NCBI GenBank assembly: GCA_947652605.1
Contig: OX393579.1
Location: 20,233,674-20,297,673 of the forward strand
Direction of reading: 5' to 3'
Source: Elmis aenea
Lineage: Eukaryota > Arthropoda > Insecta > Coleoptera > Elmidae
Length of the DNA: 64,000 nt
Position 1 is the stretch's first letter; each line of letters starts with the position of its first letter. The notes under the pieces were generated by a model. It was not told the DNA's origin, did no database searches, and saw nothing but the letters and a program-made list of their open reading frames with translations. A program made the translations under genes and the position numbers. Below are positions 1-12,357 of this stretch, piece after piece.

Positions 1-383
1 CTTACGACATTAATGCTTGTAAATATTACAAATGCAAATCATAAATTAAGCAGATAATTAGCAATCATGCTTAAAAAAATTTGTTGAATATCCTAAATAA
101 GTTTAATAGTTTGGCGAGGTCAAATTGGAAAAGAGTGAAACATAAAGACAGATTTCAATTATTATATAATCTGAAATGTTTGCTTCCTCGTTGTAATATA
201 GGTGGGGAAGATCGCAATTAAAGTATCATATTTAGAAAAAGGGGGGCCTCAAAATTGGATTGCGCTTGGGGCCCTCCAAGTTCGTAATCAGATAGTGATT
301 ATACCTGCAGTTGCATAATTTAGGACCGCGTAGTATTCTACAGTTAATGTATTTTTTTAATTAGGGTTAAAGATCACGATATA

Positions 384-782
384 ACTTTTTTCTGCAATCG
401 TCACTAAACTAGCTCAATAAGTACCCAAAAGCGGCTGTAATAATCATTTTTACTGCCTAGGCAGTAGAAAAGTAAACTAGGCAATAAAAGAGACTTCTTT
501 ACTGCCTAGGCAGTAAAAAAGTAAAATGCGCTACGCTCATTGGTTGAATTTAGAAAAATTGAGCGTGCTTTGGTTCAAAGATACATATTTGACAGGAGAA
601 TGAGAATCTGACAGATGAAGTAAAACTGTATTTGCTTGAATTTTCGCTATTTCTTTGACGATTGCAGAAAAAATTTAACATGCACTTTTGCAGTAAAGTT
701 CTTTTTTATCAATCGCACTTCGTCTCGGCAAATAATATCCGCACTCGTGATAAAAAGTCGAACTTTACATAAATAACTATTT
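384..782 (-). mobile_element. Hairpin-bearing non-autonomous element, copy M1
   Basis: Read on the minus strand it begins AATAGTTATTTATGTAAAG and ends in a GCAGAAAAAAG-type terminus (ACTTTTTTCTGCAATCGTC on the plus strand). The sequence in between matches copy M3 at 45862-46256: both carry AACCAATG(A/G)GCGTAGCGCATTTTAC, CTGCCTAGGCAG-type palindromes and a GATAAAAA...TTTTTATC stem. The motif TTTTTTCTGCAATCGTC recurs inverted near both ends of the core. No coding capacity is seen. The class of the mobilising enzyme is unknown; I see no clear target-site duplication. Confidence 0.7.
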
Positions 783-1214
783 TTTACTTTGAAAGTTTTT
801 CGTTCAGAAGATATTTCTGCAATTATTCTTTGTGGCCCACTTTAACTCTACAAGTATAAAATTTTGGAATGTAGATCATAAATTATTTGAAATCAGAAAT
901 TCTGGTACATTTTGTAGAAATACCTAATTGTTATAATATTTGATAAACTATCAATATGAATTAGTTTAATTAAAATACATTTATCTATTTTATGAACAAT
1001 CTCTTGTCGAAATGCTAGACCATTAGTTCCCAACCTGCGATGCGCGGATTTCTAGAGGTCCGCTATTTTACATCTGAGTGACCTCGCAAGAACTTCATTT
1101 TAAGTGTTATAAATAGCCTTGAAGAACCACAGGTTATATAAATCGACAACGCACTGTACATTTTATATATTTATTGTTTACAGTTGTTGCATGATTCGAG
1201 TGTGTGTCCTAAAG

Positions 1215-1412
1215 CAGTGGTCTCTAAAGTGGGGTGCGCGAGATAATTTCTGGGGTGCGCGGGATAATTCTTAATAAATTAATATTTCTATTTCCACAGC
1301 ATAATTTGGCAAATTTTGTGATGAAACTTTTGTAATTTTTTATTTTGGGGCGCGCGCTAATCCTGAGACATTAAAGAAATGGTGCGCGACCAAAAATGTT
1401 TGGAGACCGCTG
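1215..1412. mobile_element. hAT-type MITE, 198 bp, perfect 8-bp target duplication
   Basis: Terminal inverted repeats start CAGTGGTCTCTAAAGTGGGG on the left and, read inward from the right end, CAGCGGTCTCCAAACATTTT. It is flanked on both sides by the identical octamer TCCTAAAG (1207-1214 and 1413-1420), the 8-bp duplication expected of hAT transposases. GGTGCGCG motifs repeat near both ends and may be transposase-binding sites (inference). There is no coding sequence, so it depends on a transposase elsewhere. Confidence 0.9.
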
Positions 1413-1420
1413 TCCTAAAG

Positions 1421-3060
1421 TACTGTTTTCTACTACAGATTCCTCATCAAAAAAGATTGATTTTGAATTAAACTTATTTACACATATAATTTGCTTTGTA
1501 ATTTAAAAATACTTTATGCAGAAGGAGAAAATGATTCTGATCGATAATCTTTAAAACAAAATTTCAAAATAATAGATCTATCTAACATTAAAAAACTGGA
1601 TGTAACCCATTCCGACGTTTAAACATCATAAAAGGATTAAATTTGCTTAATAAGTTATATCAGGTTAAGTAACTTTTATTAACGAATCCATAGGCTGAAG
1701 TGTAAACGTCTGATAAAGGATTACAAGAGGTTCTATAGCGTATTGTACGGGCTATTTTAAGAATAAATCGTGAATCCTTGATGCAAGGGAGCTATTAGTA
1801 AATGATTAATTGTATGAATTGATAGTCTATAACTTTATTTACTTTATGTGTATCATAAATGCCAGATTTCTTGGTCTTGTTCTTGTGTTTCAGTGACCTT
1901 TCATGGCTAGCAAGGATAAGATCTTTAGAATTTAAAGGGAAATTAAAACTAAGCAGGATGTCAGTATTTGCCTGAGATACATAAAGAATAACTCCTTAAA
2001 CAAATTCAGTAGCCGTAAGTTTTAAATTAATAAAAAAAGTGTCTGGTGCCCAGTGATTTCTGTGAGGTCCATATCAGTATTCCATAAAGTTGTATCGTTA
2101 ACAATGGTGCCAATAATAATAAATTAACCACCCTCACTCGTTGTTTACGGCCCTGTCAGTTATGACGTATTTTTCCTGTACTTCTTAGTATGCAGCGACA
2201 GCATATTCCGCGATTCTCATGCTTTATTCATGACAATCCACTGCCTCACTGTAATTTGTAACGTTTTATGGTTAACGATGTGCTCATTTTTATTATTTTG
2301 TATAATATAATGACCTTATAGGAGATATGATGTCTTGGAAGGGGACATTTCCACGCGTCTAGACAGAGATGCTTCACGATGACAGTAGTTGGCCACGTCC
2401 ATAATTACATACGCGTGTGTGTATACGCACCCACCTTCTGAGGAATTAAAAATTTTGTTGGACAGTTTTAACGTTGTTGCACGTTCGTCGTTTTATTAAA
2501 TTCTTTATGCGTACGTTTCATAAAAGGGGTTGGAAATAAAATATTTCTGTGTTTATTAGGGATTAAATTACAGAGTTGTGTAGGTCGGACAAAAATTTGA
2601 GACGATTTATGACCCGACTTATGTTGCATACAAAGGAGTAAATTACTTTGTACTAACTGAGCAAATTAAGCAGATAAAGAAGAAATATTTCTAGCTAAAG
2701 GATATGGTCGGCATAATATTAATTTAATTTTTGGTACAGTTTGTTTTTAAATTTTAAATTCTAGTACCCACAATATGATACTTGCTATGGAAGACGCCAA
2801 AAAAAAACTCTCCCGTTAAAAACGACACCAAACAATGGGCAAGGATCGATAAAGAAAAATCTGTACATTTCAGTATTTTAAAAACTCAATATCGTTTTGT
2901 TGTAGTTTTTTATTCAGGTTTGGTTACAACTACAGTACTCTGAGCTTCAATAATTAATCCACCGGTTGTCACAAAACGCTGAATCCATAGGCTATATAAT
3001 TTGTTCTCCTTCTTCTTATACTTATATTTGTTCTTTCAACTTATACTACTTATAACAATA
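1421..3060. other. A+T-rich stretch with no recognised gene
   Basis: No reading frame, RNA gene or paired repeat that I can support. All three frames on both strands are dense in stops. The only visible texture is a GC-richer patch around 2335-2440, with alternating purine-pyrimidine runs (CGCGTGTGTGTATACGC). I see no function for it. Confidence 0.6.
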
Positions 3061-3064
3061 AAGG

Positions 3065-3157
3065 CGAGGTCCGGTTAAATGGTTACCTAGATCTCCAGAC
3101 CTAACACCTCTTGATTTTTTCTTGCAGGATCAGTCGTTTACCAACATCGCTTCATAA
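3065..3157 (+). pseudogene. Mariner/Tc1-superfamily transposase fragment (last catalytic Asp region)
   Basis: One frame reads RGPVKWLPRSPDLTPLDFFL followed by a short decayed tail and a stop at 3155-3157. The block PRSPDLTPLDFFL is the hallmark around the third catalytic acid of IS630/Tc1/mariner-type DDE transposases, where the family norm is SPDLxPxDFFLWG. Here the WG after FFL is replaced by QDQ. The expected helix downstream (VYATP...ELKxRI) can only be glimpsed in other frames up to about 3215. Nothing of the first two acidic residues lies upstream, so this is an isolated scrap of a protein of roughly 340 residues. No matching terminal repeats were found around it. Confidence 0.75.
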
Positions 3158-3650
3158 CTATCTATGCACGAGTGATTACATTAACATAGACATCTTAAGA
3201 AGGTTTCAAATCACGTATTTGGCTGTTTCAAAAATCTTTGCTGCAATTTTTGGTTTTTAAATAAATTATTTTGCTTACTTCTTTTTGGATTCAAACTGAC
3301 AGCCTACATATATTGAGGGTTTATCTTACATCAAATTGGTTGTGAGATTCATTTTAACAATAAAGCTTTTAATAATAAATTATCAAGTACAATATTTCCT
3401 CATTTTATTCAATAGTTAGTTATGAATATATGTACATCTACTGCTAACTTAAATTAAGTATTAAATAAAAAAATATGATCTATCACTTATTGCAAAATTC
3501 TGGTCTCTTCGTCGGTAGATTTAAAAAAAATATATCAACCTACGAAGAGACGAGAATCGGGAAATTCGTCAAAATATTTTTTAAGAATGGATTGATTACA
3601 AATGAGGTAAGTGATTTTTTCATTTACTATATAAGTATATACGGCACAAC

Positions 3651-3815
3651 CATGGGCGTCCGCAGAAAATTTTCCAGGGGGGCAAAGCATAGAGACAAAC
3701 AATAATATACATAAATTGTAATTTAAAGTTTTAATTTTTGTGATTTGTTTTTACAAGTACTGTTTTTACTCTATTCCAGGAGGGGGGGCATTTGCCCCCC
3801 CTGCGGACGCCCATG
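3651..3815. mobile_element. hAT-like MITE, 165 bp (CATGGGCGTCCGC termini)
   Basis: Both ends, read inward, start CATGGGCGTCCGCAG. The flanks are GGCACAAC (3643-3650) and GGTACAAC (3816-3823), an 8-bp duplication with one mismatch. The interior has G-runs facing C-runs near the ends and an A+T-rich middle. The 8-bp duplication supports hAT, although the usual CAG start is CAT here. It is non-coding. A short reading frame that crosses its left end is chance. Confidence 0.8.
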
Positions 3816-3835
3816 GGTACAACTTGTACCCGGTA

Positions 3836-4160
3836 CAGGGTATCCCCGACAACATATCCAGAATTGGGATCTCTTTTATTATAAGAGACACAGGTTTGCT
3901 TAAATTAAAGGAATTATGTTTAAGGATGATAGGAGCTAGAATCTATTTTTAAAAGTCCAAAATACTCGTACTTCAGAAGTTATAGCAATTAAATATGAAA
4001 ATATTGAATTTATTTTTTCTTTCGTAACTATTTTGTCTTAAATATTAGATTAAGATACTTTTTTTTATCACTTTCCAATTTTTTTGAGAAATTACCTAAT
4101 TTAATTTTTTCCTATGGCCCGTCAAATTGGCTTTGGAATAAATAAAAATGTTTTTTTTTT
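3836..4160 (+). mobile_element. Solo left arm of a mariner-type long-inverted-repeat element
   Basis: It begins at TA|CAGGGTATCCCC and is collinear for about 320 bp with the arms of the 1.9 kb inverted repeat (22306-22680) and of 8658-8985. Shared blocks include TTATTATAAGAGA(C/A)ACAGGTTT, GAAGTTATAGCA and TTGGCT(A/T)TGGAATA. No inverted partner arm follows, so the copy is truncated. It begins about 20 bp after the end of the 3651-3815 MITE. Confidence 0.7.
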
Positions 4161-7100
4161 TAGTCATTGTTCTACCGTAAGCATATTTGAAAACACATTA
4201 TCACATATTGTATTGAATATATTTCTCGTTCAACGCGGATTCGTTTAGTGCGGTAAATGCTTCGCTTGAACTATTTTTTTAAAGAACAGGTAAATCTGTA
4301 ATTAAATAAGATGGCCTAAAACTTAAAACTGAGAACCAAAATAATTGATTTAAAAGTGCGTTTTGTTTAATTATTTATTGTCTAAAATTTTTCATTTAAA
4401 TAAAATAATGTTTATAACAAAAATGTTTTATTATTATAACGCAAGCTTGTTAAAACAACGAAAAATTAAATATTTCTCTGTAGACTGAAAATAGTTGTTA
4501 CGCAATATTACTAAAAACATAATTTGAACATTCGTAGGTATATGTTGTACATACTAACAACGTAGCAAAGTATGTTTTTTGTTTTCTATTAAACACCACG
4601 TCATGTTTCGTTATGATTCACCTTTAACGTTATCGTTGACCTTACCTGTATATTTAACTTTATTGTGCGTACGTGGCGGATTAAATAAAACATAATTTAA
4701 GTAACGTATTTATTCTACATGCGCATGTGTACATATGCCATAATTTAAACTAAGAATACAAGCGAGTTATTTTTCTCAGAAAAATGAAGCAAAGAGAACA
4801 ATCAATCAAAACTGAAGTTGTAACAATAAGCACGTCGCTAACCAATTTGGACGTGTCTTAAAATTCTTATTCTTTCATGCCATTTAAAAGCAATTTATTA
4901 TATATTCCATATTGAAATTTGGTACGTGTAGACCTGTAGCGCCCCCTTCCAACAAATAAAGCACTTAAATTGCAATGTGAGAATACAAGCGTTAAGAAGT
5001 GCAAACTCCACCACAATAAAATCAATTTATAAAGTTTACACACCATAAAATATACCCATACAACTCTACTGATTTTAGATTACTCGAAAATAGTTTAAAA
5101 CCAGGCCATATATCTTCAAAACACATTAAGGTATCCCTGGAGATTAGATTTTTACCTGATCTAGTCACAATGGAAGCCATATTGAACAATAGAGCAACGA
5201 GGTGACAAAAGAGCACGCCGATTGTCACTTGACGCGTGAAACAGGGAATAATTGAATGCTACACAACATGGCGACAATTGAAAACCGTTGGCGTAGAAAC
5301 ATTATTTAGAAAATAAATATTTTTCTTTAATTATCTCGAAGCGATACCATTACTCCCTTTATTATCAGTTTAGCGACCTTTACACAGTACATTTGCTCTA
5401 ATGTCTAACGGAAGCTCGGATAATGTTTGATATTTAGTTAGTAACTATTATTTTTATACTTTTTTCTGCTTCTTTAACGACTTGTTTCGTAATTTAATTT
5501 AAACAAACGGTTTTTCTATTATATACAGTCTGTTCTACAAAATGGGCCCAAGTTATATGGCGAAACGGCATATATTCTCCAACTTCTGTTGCAGTTAGAT
5601 TGTGTAAGTCAGCAGTTTTCGTCAAAATTGCATTTTCATGAAAACACAGTAATTTCAAAAACTTTCTACAATTATAAACTTAATTCTGCTTATATGTGAT
5701 GCTATCGAATCTAAGACGCACTCCGTTATTATAGACGTTTATATGAAAAAAAGTGCGTCTTGGAATCGAAGAAATATCACATTAATTTAAAATAATAATT
5801 TAAACTTCAAATTTTTTTTGTAAATTTTTTATACGATTAAGGGCAAAAATGTATTTTAAAAAGTCAACAACTTTGCTTTCTTGAAATATTGTTGTGTTTA
5901 CCCGACATGTAAAATGATTTAATTAATATCTATATATACTTCTTGGAACTTTGCTTATTTCTATTAATTTTTGCATACCTATCATACAGATTTTCCTATT
6001 TGGTGTGTTAGTTCTCGGTGCATTTTAATTTAACGGAATATTACTTTTTCTCGTATATTTAAATTCGCCTAAAACTTAAACAACTTCGAAGATTTAAATT
6101 TTCTACATATTTATGTCCTTTCGTTTCATGAAAATGTTTATGTTACTCTGTCCAAAATAAATTAATAATTACTTGTAAATCACACCTGTGAATTATAAAG
6201 AACAAAATTTAACGACTTTCATCTCAGTAATGATTAAAAAGATAATGATTTAAGCAAGATACTCATCATAATAAAAAGGTGTGTAACGTTTAAATTAAAA
6301 TGCAATAATTTCAATAGTTTCAATCTTTTAGCACCTGGCTACTAAAAAAACAACATACGAAAGACAATATATTATTTATCAAAACGTATATTACAGCAAA
6401 CAAGCTGATATATTCCAAATATATTCATCGCCACAAAATAAATACCTGCCTTATTTTTTCTATTTTCACAGCCTGGAAACACCTATTGAGTTTGAAAATT
6501 TATTTAATGAGCTAAAAAAACAATATTTCAACCGGCTGTATTGGTTAGTGATAATTTATTATACAAGAAACAAGGACAGCTAGCTGACCAATATTATTGA
6601 TAAAAAGAAACAGAAATATATAGGAATGCCAATGATTCATGAACGACGAAAGGCGATGTTCGGATGTTTAAGGTGTTTTTTGTTTAGTCGTGTTGTGTTC
6701 TGTTTCGACACGAACAAATGAACGTTACACTTCTCGCACTCCCGATGTTTTCTTGTTTATAGACCTGGTTTTGGTATTTTAAAGCTTTCGAATTTGTTGG
6801 TACCCTTGTTTTCTGTTAATAGCAGGTAATTGCCTTTTTCTATTTGGACTAAACCCAATCCATTTGGATAGTTTACGTACAAAATTGGCCATAAATTACT
6901 TTTTTATCTTGTTAATTCGTAAATTCATGTACCACAAATTTTGCGTATAAATTTTGTGTTAAAAATGGCACCCATAAATTACTGACAGACGTTCGTGACT
7001 TACAATGTTTTAAAAGACGTTATTAATACGGTATTCCTTAAAGGCACATTTAAATTTGGAAAGTTATCGTGTCTCACCGTGCAAAATTTGATGAGAAAAT

Positions 7101-7560
7101 GCTTATTTAATTGTATCATACTTTAATGTTTCAATTGAGGATTTTTTTACAACTATTATATAATAAACAGTATACCCAACAACCCAACTACGTAAATAAC
7201 GAAGTACAGAGCAGATTTGTTCAACGAGTTATAAAAAAATATAGAGTGCGGGAGTCAATTTACATTTTCTCATTTATAAGTAAATTAGATTGCCCATAAA
7301 AAAATCGATAATTGTTTAAATATAAACAATAGCTAGCGATTTGCAAACATTCACTATAACGAACGTCACAATTATATAAAATGTTTTAGAAACACATAAA
7401 GTTTTTGCTCGCGATAATAACAGAATAGAATTTTGCCGGAAATAGCTCAGAAAGACATAGTTAAATGTTCATGAAAAATTATTTACATAATTTCGTGCAT
7501 ATTACGTGCAAAGTTAGGCATTGTGTCAAACGAAATTTATACTTATATCGTATACCATAT
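4161..7560. other. A+T-rich stretch, no gene recognised
   Basis: Several short frames of 60-70 codons occur (for example 5022-5228 minus and 7111-7299 plus). They have stop-limited random composition, no domain signature and no convincing splice signals, so I do not call them genes. The only structure noted is the short inverted repeat at 5703-5770. Confidence 0.55.
5703..5770. repeat. Short inverted repeat, about 19-bp arms
   Basis: TATCGAATCTAAGACGCACT (5703-5722) faces AGTGCGTCTTGGAATCGAA (5752-5770), with about 30 bp between the arms and one mismatch plus a small shift. It can fold as a stem-loop. No function is evident; it may be the remnant of a palindromic MITE. Confidence 0.7.
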
Positions 7561-7561
7561 A

Positions 7562-7620
7562 CCGGGTGATTCAGGCTGACTGTCGTACCCCTATAACTTT
7601 GTTAATTTAAGAGGGAACCT
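7562..7620 (+). mobile_element. Solo terminus of a CAGGGTGATTCA-type element
   Basis: The sequence TA|CCGGGTGATTCAGGCTGACT resembles the TA|CAGGGTG termini of the mariner-type elements elsewhere in this window. No inverted partner was found downstream, so the extent is unknown and the assignment rests on the terminus alone. Confidence 0.35.
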
Positions 7621-8657
7621 CTATAAACCGTAAACTTTTGTATATCGCAAACAATCTTTATAAAGTAACGGTAAAATATTTTTCTTACGATTAAACAGAT
7701 CGGCAATACATAACTATTTTCTTTAATCACATAGATTGCATATCTGTTAATTCTGATAGGAAATTTAATTCTAAATCCGATTATGTATTTAAAAGATAAA
7801 CAAAGGTACATAGGAAAATATTTGAGAAAAATAGTTTCAAAATTATTTATTATTTTCCACAAAATCTTAGCATAAGTACTCTGTATTTAAAAAGACAAAA
7901 CACGATTAAATCATAACAATTGCAGTATACCTAATAAGTACAATGTTCTGAAAAGATTTTTTAGTAAAAATGAGAACAAAAAAATAAACGGTAATATCTT
8001 AATACCAAATGTTAGTCGTTGTCAAAGTGTTCACCATGTGCCTCCAAATACAGTCCCCCGTATGTAACGTCTTAAATACACACTCGTAGAAATAATTCGG
8101 CAGAAGGTCCATTTTCGATTTAATGCTCAAAAAATAATTTTATTGAATTTGCCGAGTTTAAGATTCAATAAAGTACCTATCTAACCACTAACACATTTTC
8201 ATGAAATTACTTATATTAATACCAAGTAATATAAACAACAATTCGTGGAACCTTTAGGAAGGTCCCGTGGATCACAGTTTGAATAGCGCTGGTATAGACC
8301 AATGTCTTTAATTCAGTGAAGTTTTGTTACTAATATCGGCAGTTTGTATGGGTTAGTGGTCATTTGCAATTTACCTAATGTTCGATGTTAGAGTATTTTT
8401 TAGATTTTAACACCCCACAAATTTGTCTAATTGGCAAAAAACAACAAAGAGTTAAGTTAACACGGAATTTAAGATAAAATTGACATTTTGTCCAAGTACA
8501 CCAAGTTGATCAACACCGGTTGATTTTTAACGTTATACCACAGTTGTTTAAATGCGGTCGTTAGTGTTTAATTAGCTAAATTAAAAATGTTTTTGTTCAA
8601 CAAAATGTATGAATCTAGAAAATAATTTTAAAATTCCCCTATGTAGTACCAAATATA

Positions 8658-9267
8658 CAGGGTGTCCCACATAACATTTCCAGTACTTATGGTGATCTCG
8701 CTTATTATAAGGGATACAGATTTGCTTAAATTGGAATTATTCCCAAGTATGAGAGGAGCTACAATTAATTTTGAAAAATACAAAATTCCTCTTACTTCAG
8801 CTTCAGATGTTATAGCAAAAAATATGGAAACGTTAAATAAATGTTTTCTGTCGCAACTTTATCGTCTTAATCATTAGATCAATTTTATAAGTAGGCTTAC
8901 TTTCTTGAGGTACTTTTTAATGGGGAATGTAATTGTTATTTTGGATTTTTTTTATCACTACCATTTTTGAGACTTCCGAAACTGATGCTGTTTAACCAAC
9001 AACCCTGAAGATGTGTCCGATAAAGGAGGGCGAAACGTCGGTTATGAAGAAACCTTTGACGCGGTTCCAACAACTTATATACAGGGAAAAAAGAAATTCA
9101 ACTTTTTAATATTTTTTGCTGTAACATCTGAAGTAGGTACGAAAAATTTGGTAGGTACGTTAAAAAATTTATTGTAGCTCATCTCTTACTTAGGAATAAT
9201 TCTTTTAATTTAAGCAAACCTGTATTCCCTATAATAATTGTGGAAATGATATCGGGGACACCCTCTG
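8658..9267. mobile_element. Mariner-type inverted-repeat element, 610 bp
   Basis: Ends are TA|CAGGGTGTCCCACATAAC and, inward from the right, TA|CAGAGGGTGTCCCCGATA. The arms (8658 to about 8985, and about 9085 back to 9267) share the family sequence AAATTGGAATTATTCC...GAGGAGCTACAAT and CTTCAGATGTTATAGCA. They match the arms of the 22306-23818 element. The centre, about 8990-9080, is different and contains the CTGAAGA...GCGAAACGTCGG motif annotated separately. The 71-codon frame at 8662-8877 is arm sequence, not a gene. Confidence 0.75.
9005..9041 (+). other. Hammerhead-ribozyme-core-like motif (weak stem)
   Basis: CTGAAGA (9005-9011) is followed by an imperfect hairpin and then CGAAACGTCGG (9031-9041). 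The CTGANGA ... GAAA arrangement is the conserved core of hammerhead ribozymes, which are known in Penelope-like retroelements and satellite repeats. The stem between them is poor here (TCC/GGA only), and I could not identify stems I and III. Activity is unlikely; the motif is useful mainly as a family marker. Confidence 0.35.
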
Positions 9268-11768
9268 TATTAAAAATAATAAATTAGACTTTTCAAAGCT
9301 GTGGCCCGCACGGATTGTAAAGTTTTCAGTTGGCCCGCCGTAGAAAAAGTTGCTCATTACCGCATGTGTAGCGCATGCTTTTCTTTTTTTTTATGTACCA
9401 ACTCCCGCTTTTTGTTTCTTTAACTTACATTTAATATTTTTCGTATTATTAAATTTACTATCAACAATTATTTGAAACTGTTTTTAAATCGTTTTTGTAG
9501 ATAATCGTGTTAAAAATGGGTATTTAAAGTTGCATCGTGAATCCACTCCTGCATGTCAGAGTGAAGTAGTTGTTGGTAGGTTTAGTCCTACCTGTTTTAA
9601 TCTTGTAGTATTCTTTTAACAAGATAGCTGCAAGTTATCTTAATACCTTTAGTTAATACATCAGTCGATACCGAAAGCAGGTACAAGTTAAGAAATTTAA
9701 AAAGCGAGCCGTAGAAAGTCAAAGATTCAGTCAAACTAATCGCAGATTACAATAATCCGTTAATTAACATGCAACAAAATTAGATTTTAAAAGATTATGC
9801 GGAAAGCAGTTAAATCCAAAACCTCCGCAGATAATGTGATTTTAAAAGTCTTTTGGGTAAAATTACGAGTACATAAGCAATTTTGTTTGTCTCTGTTGGT
9901 TACAGCGGCTTGTGCGTATGAGAAAAAGATGGAAGGAAATTTCCATAGTTTAAACTGAGACGACTTTGGATGTTTTCAAGTTTAATATGGTATTTAGAAA
10001 TGTGATTTATGGCAGTGTTTAGTGTTTCCTTTGTGGATTTAAATACTTAAATAGTGAAAGATTATAAAGCGTAACGTATCTGGTTTCCAAATTTAATCGC
10101 ACCGCAAGTTCAAAATTAACAGCTGCTTTTGTGCTTGTTTTCAAAATTTATTTTATGATGACAAAAATCATTTAAGACCAGAAATATGTGCAGTTGATAC
10201 ACCGGAAGATGTAATGAGTGGAATGCTTCTACAGAATACATTTCGAACTGAGTAATTAGTTTGGTGTTCAATAAAATATTTCAAGCTGCTAATGCGTGAA
10301 CACTAATGTACGTATATTTAAAAAAATTTGGTTTATGCTACCAGTTAAAAACTAATTAATTTGTCTGTTTGTTGACATCAAATACTTAAGGTTTCTATTA
10401 AAATATTTTAGTAATAGGGCCACGACTTTATTTCTATGAAGGTGACACGCGATGTGAAAAAAAACAAACAAGTAATATTAATCGTCTTTGAGTTTACCTG
10501 TTATAGTTTTACGTTTGTTGTGCAGAGTATGTCCAAACTAGACATCAACAATAGCCAATTTTAAACATGCCTATGGGACCAAATGCTTTGGTTTTAAAAT
10601 TAATCCCATGCAACGGCAAAACAGTCGAAAAGCTGGAATTATGTAATTGTTTAAAATAACAAATCTTCTTGATTCCAAAACTATGCTGTTAAACAATAAA
10701 TGTTCAAGTATTTTCTTAGATATGTGAATATGACAATAAAAAAAAACGAAAAATATTTCTTGTCAAACCCAAAAGTTGCAGTAAAATGTCCCTAATCAAT
10801 CTCTTCTTCTTCTTCTTCTTGTGGTCCGCGGATTCCTAGGGATCCTGAATCCTCCTGAAGGGGTCCCCAGAGCCTTATAGTGTTCGAAAATCATCCAAAT
10901 TAATTTGCCACGCTAAATTGGCAAAAAAAATATTGTCTACAAAACAATTTGTTGGTGTTCTCTGTAAACTTCTGTTTTTGGAAGGCGTCCTCAGAGTAAA
11001 AAGTTTGACTACCTGACTAATCTGGAGCTTACAGTAAAGTTACTTAAATTAATGTTGAGTAATAAATTAAAAAGAAAATTGGAAGTATATAAAACGGTAT
11101 TTGTGAAAACTCTAAAGAAAAGACGAATTTAAAAACATTTCTAAAAAACTTTTTGAGTCGCGCCGCATGGTGAGTATCAGTTTTTTTTAATATTTTTTTT
11201 TTTTTTTAAATAATTGTCAATTCTTTTTCTATGAGCGTAATTGTTGCATTTTCCGAATCCAACGATGTACAGCACATGGTATTTTACTTCCATATTTTTC
11301 GTTGTGCATGAAATTTGTCAAATTTGGTTTTGGGTAGCAACCATGGAAGCAGCTCAGTTATTATTATTTTGTCATTACCATGGTAACAATTTGAAAAAGT
11401 AAAATGTTCGACAAATATTCAGTTTTAATCGCAACTGATGTAATAACATTTCCCATAATGAAGAAAAATGTTAAAGGCTGCAATTATTTTATTCTTTGAA
11501 TACAAATGTTGTACTATATGTTAGAGATTAAATTGACGGTCATTAAAAAAATCGACGTTGGAAAATTTGGTGATCACCATCCGATGCGGTTCAAAAAGTA
11601 ACCTCAGAAAAAAAAGTTCTGTACAAACAAAAAGTTTGAGAATATTGTTATTTTTTTTTTCAGGTTTTTTCAGTTTTTACAAATATTATTAAACATAGTT
11701 AAAATTTCTTCTTGTACTAGTAGCTAAATATTTAGCAACTTTTCCAAATTTAACTGTATGCTCTGGAT
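9268..11768. other. Mostly unique A+T-rich DNA
   Basis: No gene was recognised. At 9297-9345 the GGCCCGC-containing sequence looks like an eroded hAT end, but no partner was found. A (TTC)n microsatellite with six or seven units lies at about 10802-10820, next to a GC-richer patch to about 10875. Confidence 0.5.
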
Positions 11769-11995
11769 CAGTGTTTACCAAGCTGTGTTACGCGTATCCC
11801 TGGGTGTACGCGACAGAATCGTTTAATTAACTTTAGCATTTTTTTCTACAGAAATGTAGCTAAATAATTTTAATACCTTTTACTATTTAAAACTACCCCA
11901 AACTAGTTCTATCTTCGGCAGAGAGGGGTACGCCGGTAAGACATCTCTTAGCCCTTAAAAGGAGTTCAATATGGTTGTAAATTTGGTAAATACTG
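11769..11995. mobile_element. hAT-type MITE, 227 bp (CAGTGTTTACCAA termini)
   Basis: The left end is CAGTGTTTACCAAGCTGTG; the right end read inward is CAGTATTTACCAAATTTAC. Flanks are CTCTGGAT (11761-11768) and CTCTAGAT (11996-12003), an 8-bp duplication with one mismatch. The right half (AAACTACCCCAAACTAGTTC ... GGTTGTAAATTTGGTAAA) matches 21198-21300, so this is the uninterrupted reference copy for the nested element at 20305-21300. It is non-coding. Confidence 0.85.
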
Positions 11996-12332
11996 CTCTA
12001 GATCATAATATAATAAGTGAGATTCTCGTTCTGGGAATCGAATTTTTATCAACCGGTACATGTTAATTAAGGTGAATATGAGTTTTGAGAGTATGCATAT
12101 TCACCGGAGATTATTTGTAATGACCAAGAATTTGGCTGATTATGATAAAACGGATCGTATTTATCAAAAACGTCGCCTTATATGCAAAAACATCTTCTCC
12201 TCTTGAACATGAGGACAGATTTGGTATAATTATATATAAATATTTAAATATAATAAAAACATGTTTTTGAATTTCGTATATTTTTAGAATTTACCAACCC
12301 TCGCCATAAACTAAACTAACTAAAGTTGGGAT

Positions 12333-12353
12333 AGGTTAGGTTAGGTTAGGTTA
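12333..12353. repeat. (TTAGG)4 interstitial telomere-like repeat
   Basis: Four consecutive AGGTT/TTAGG units occur immediately before the left flank of the hAT element at 12358, and the last unit runs into the target-site duplication. TTAGG is the canonical telomere repeat of most insects. Four units are short enough to be chance or a repair scar, so no telomeric function is claimed. Confidence 0.6.
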
Positions 12354-12357
12354 TAAC

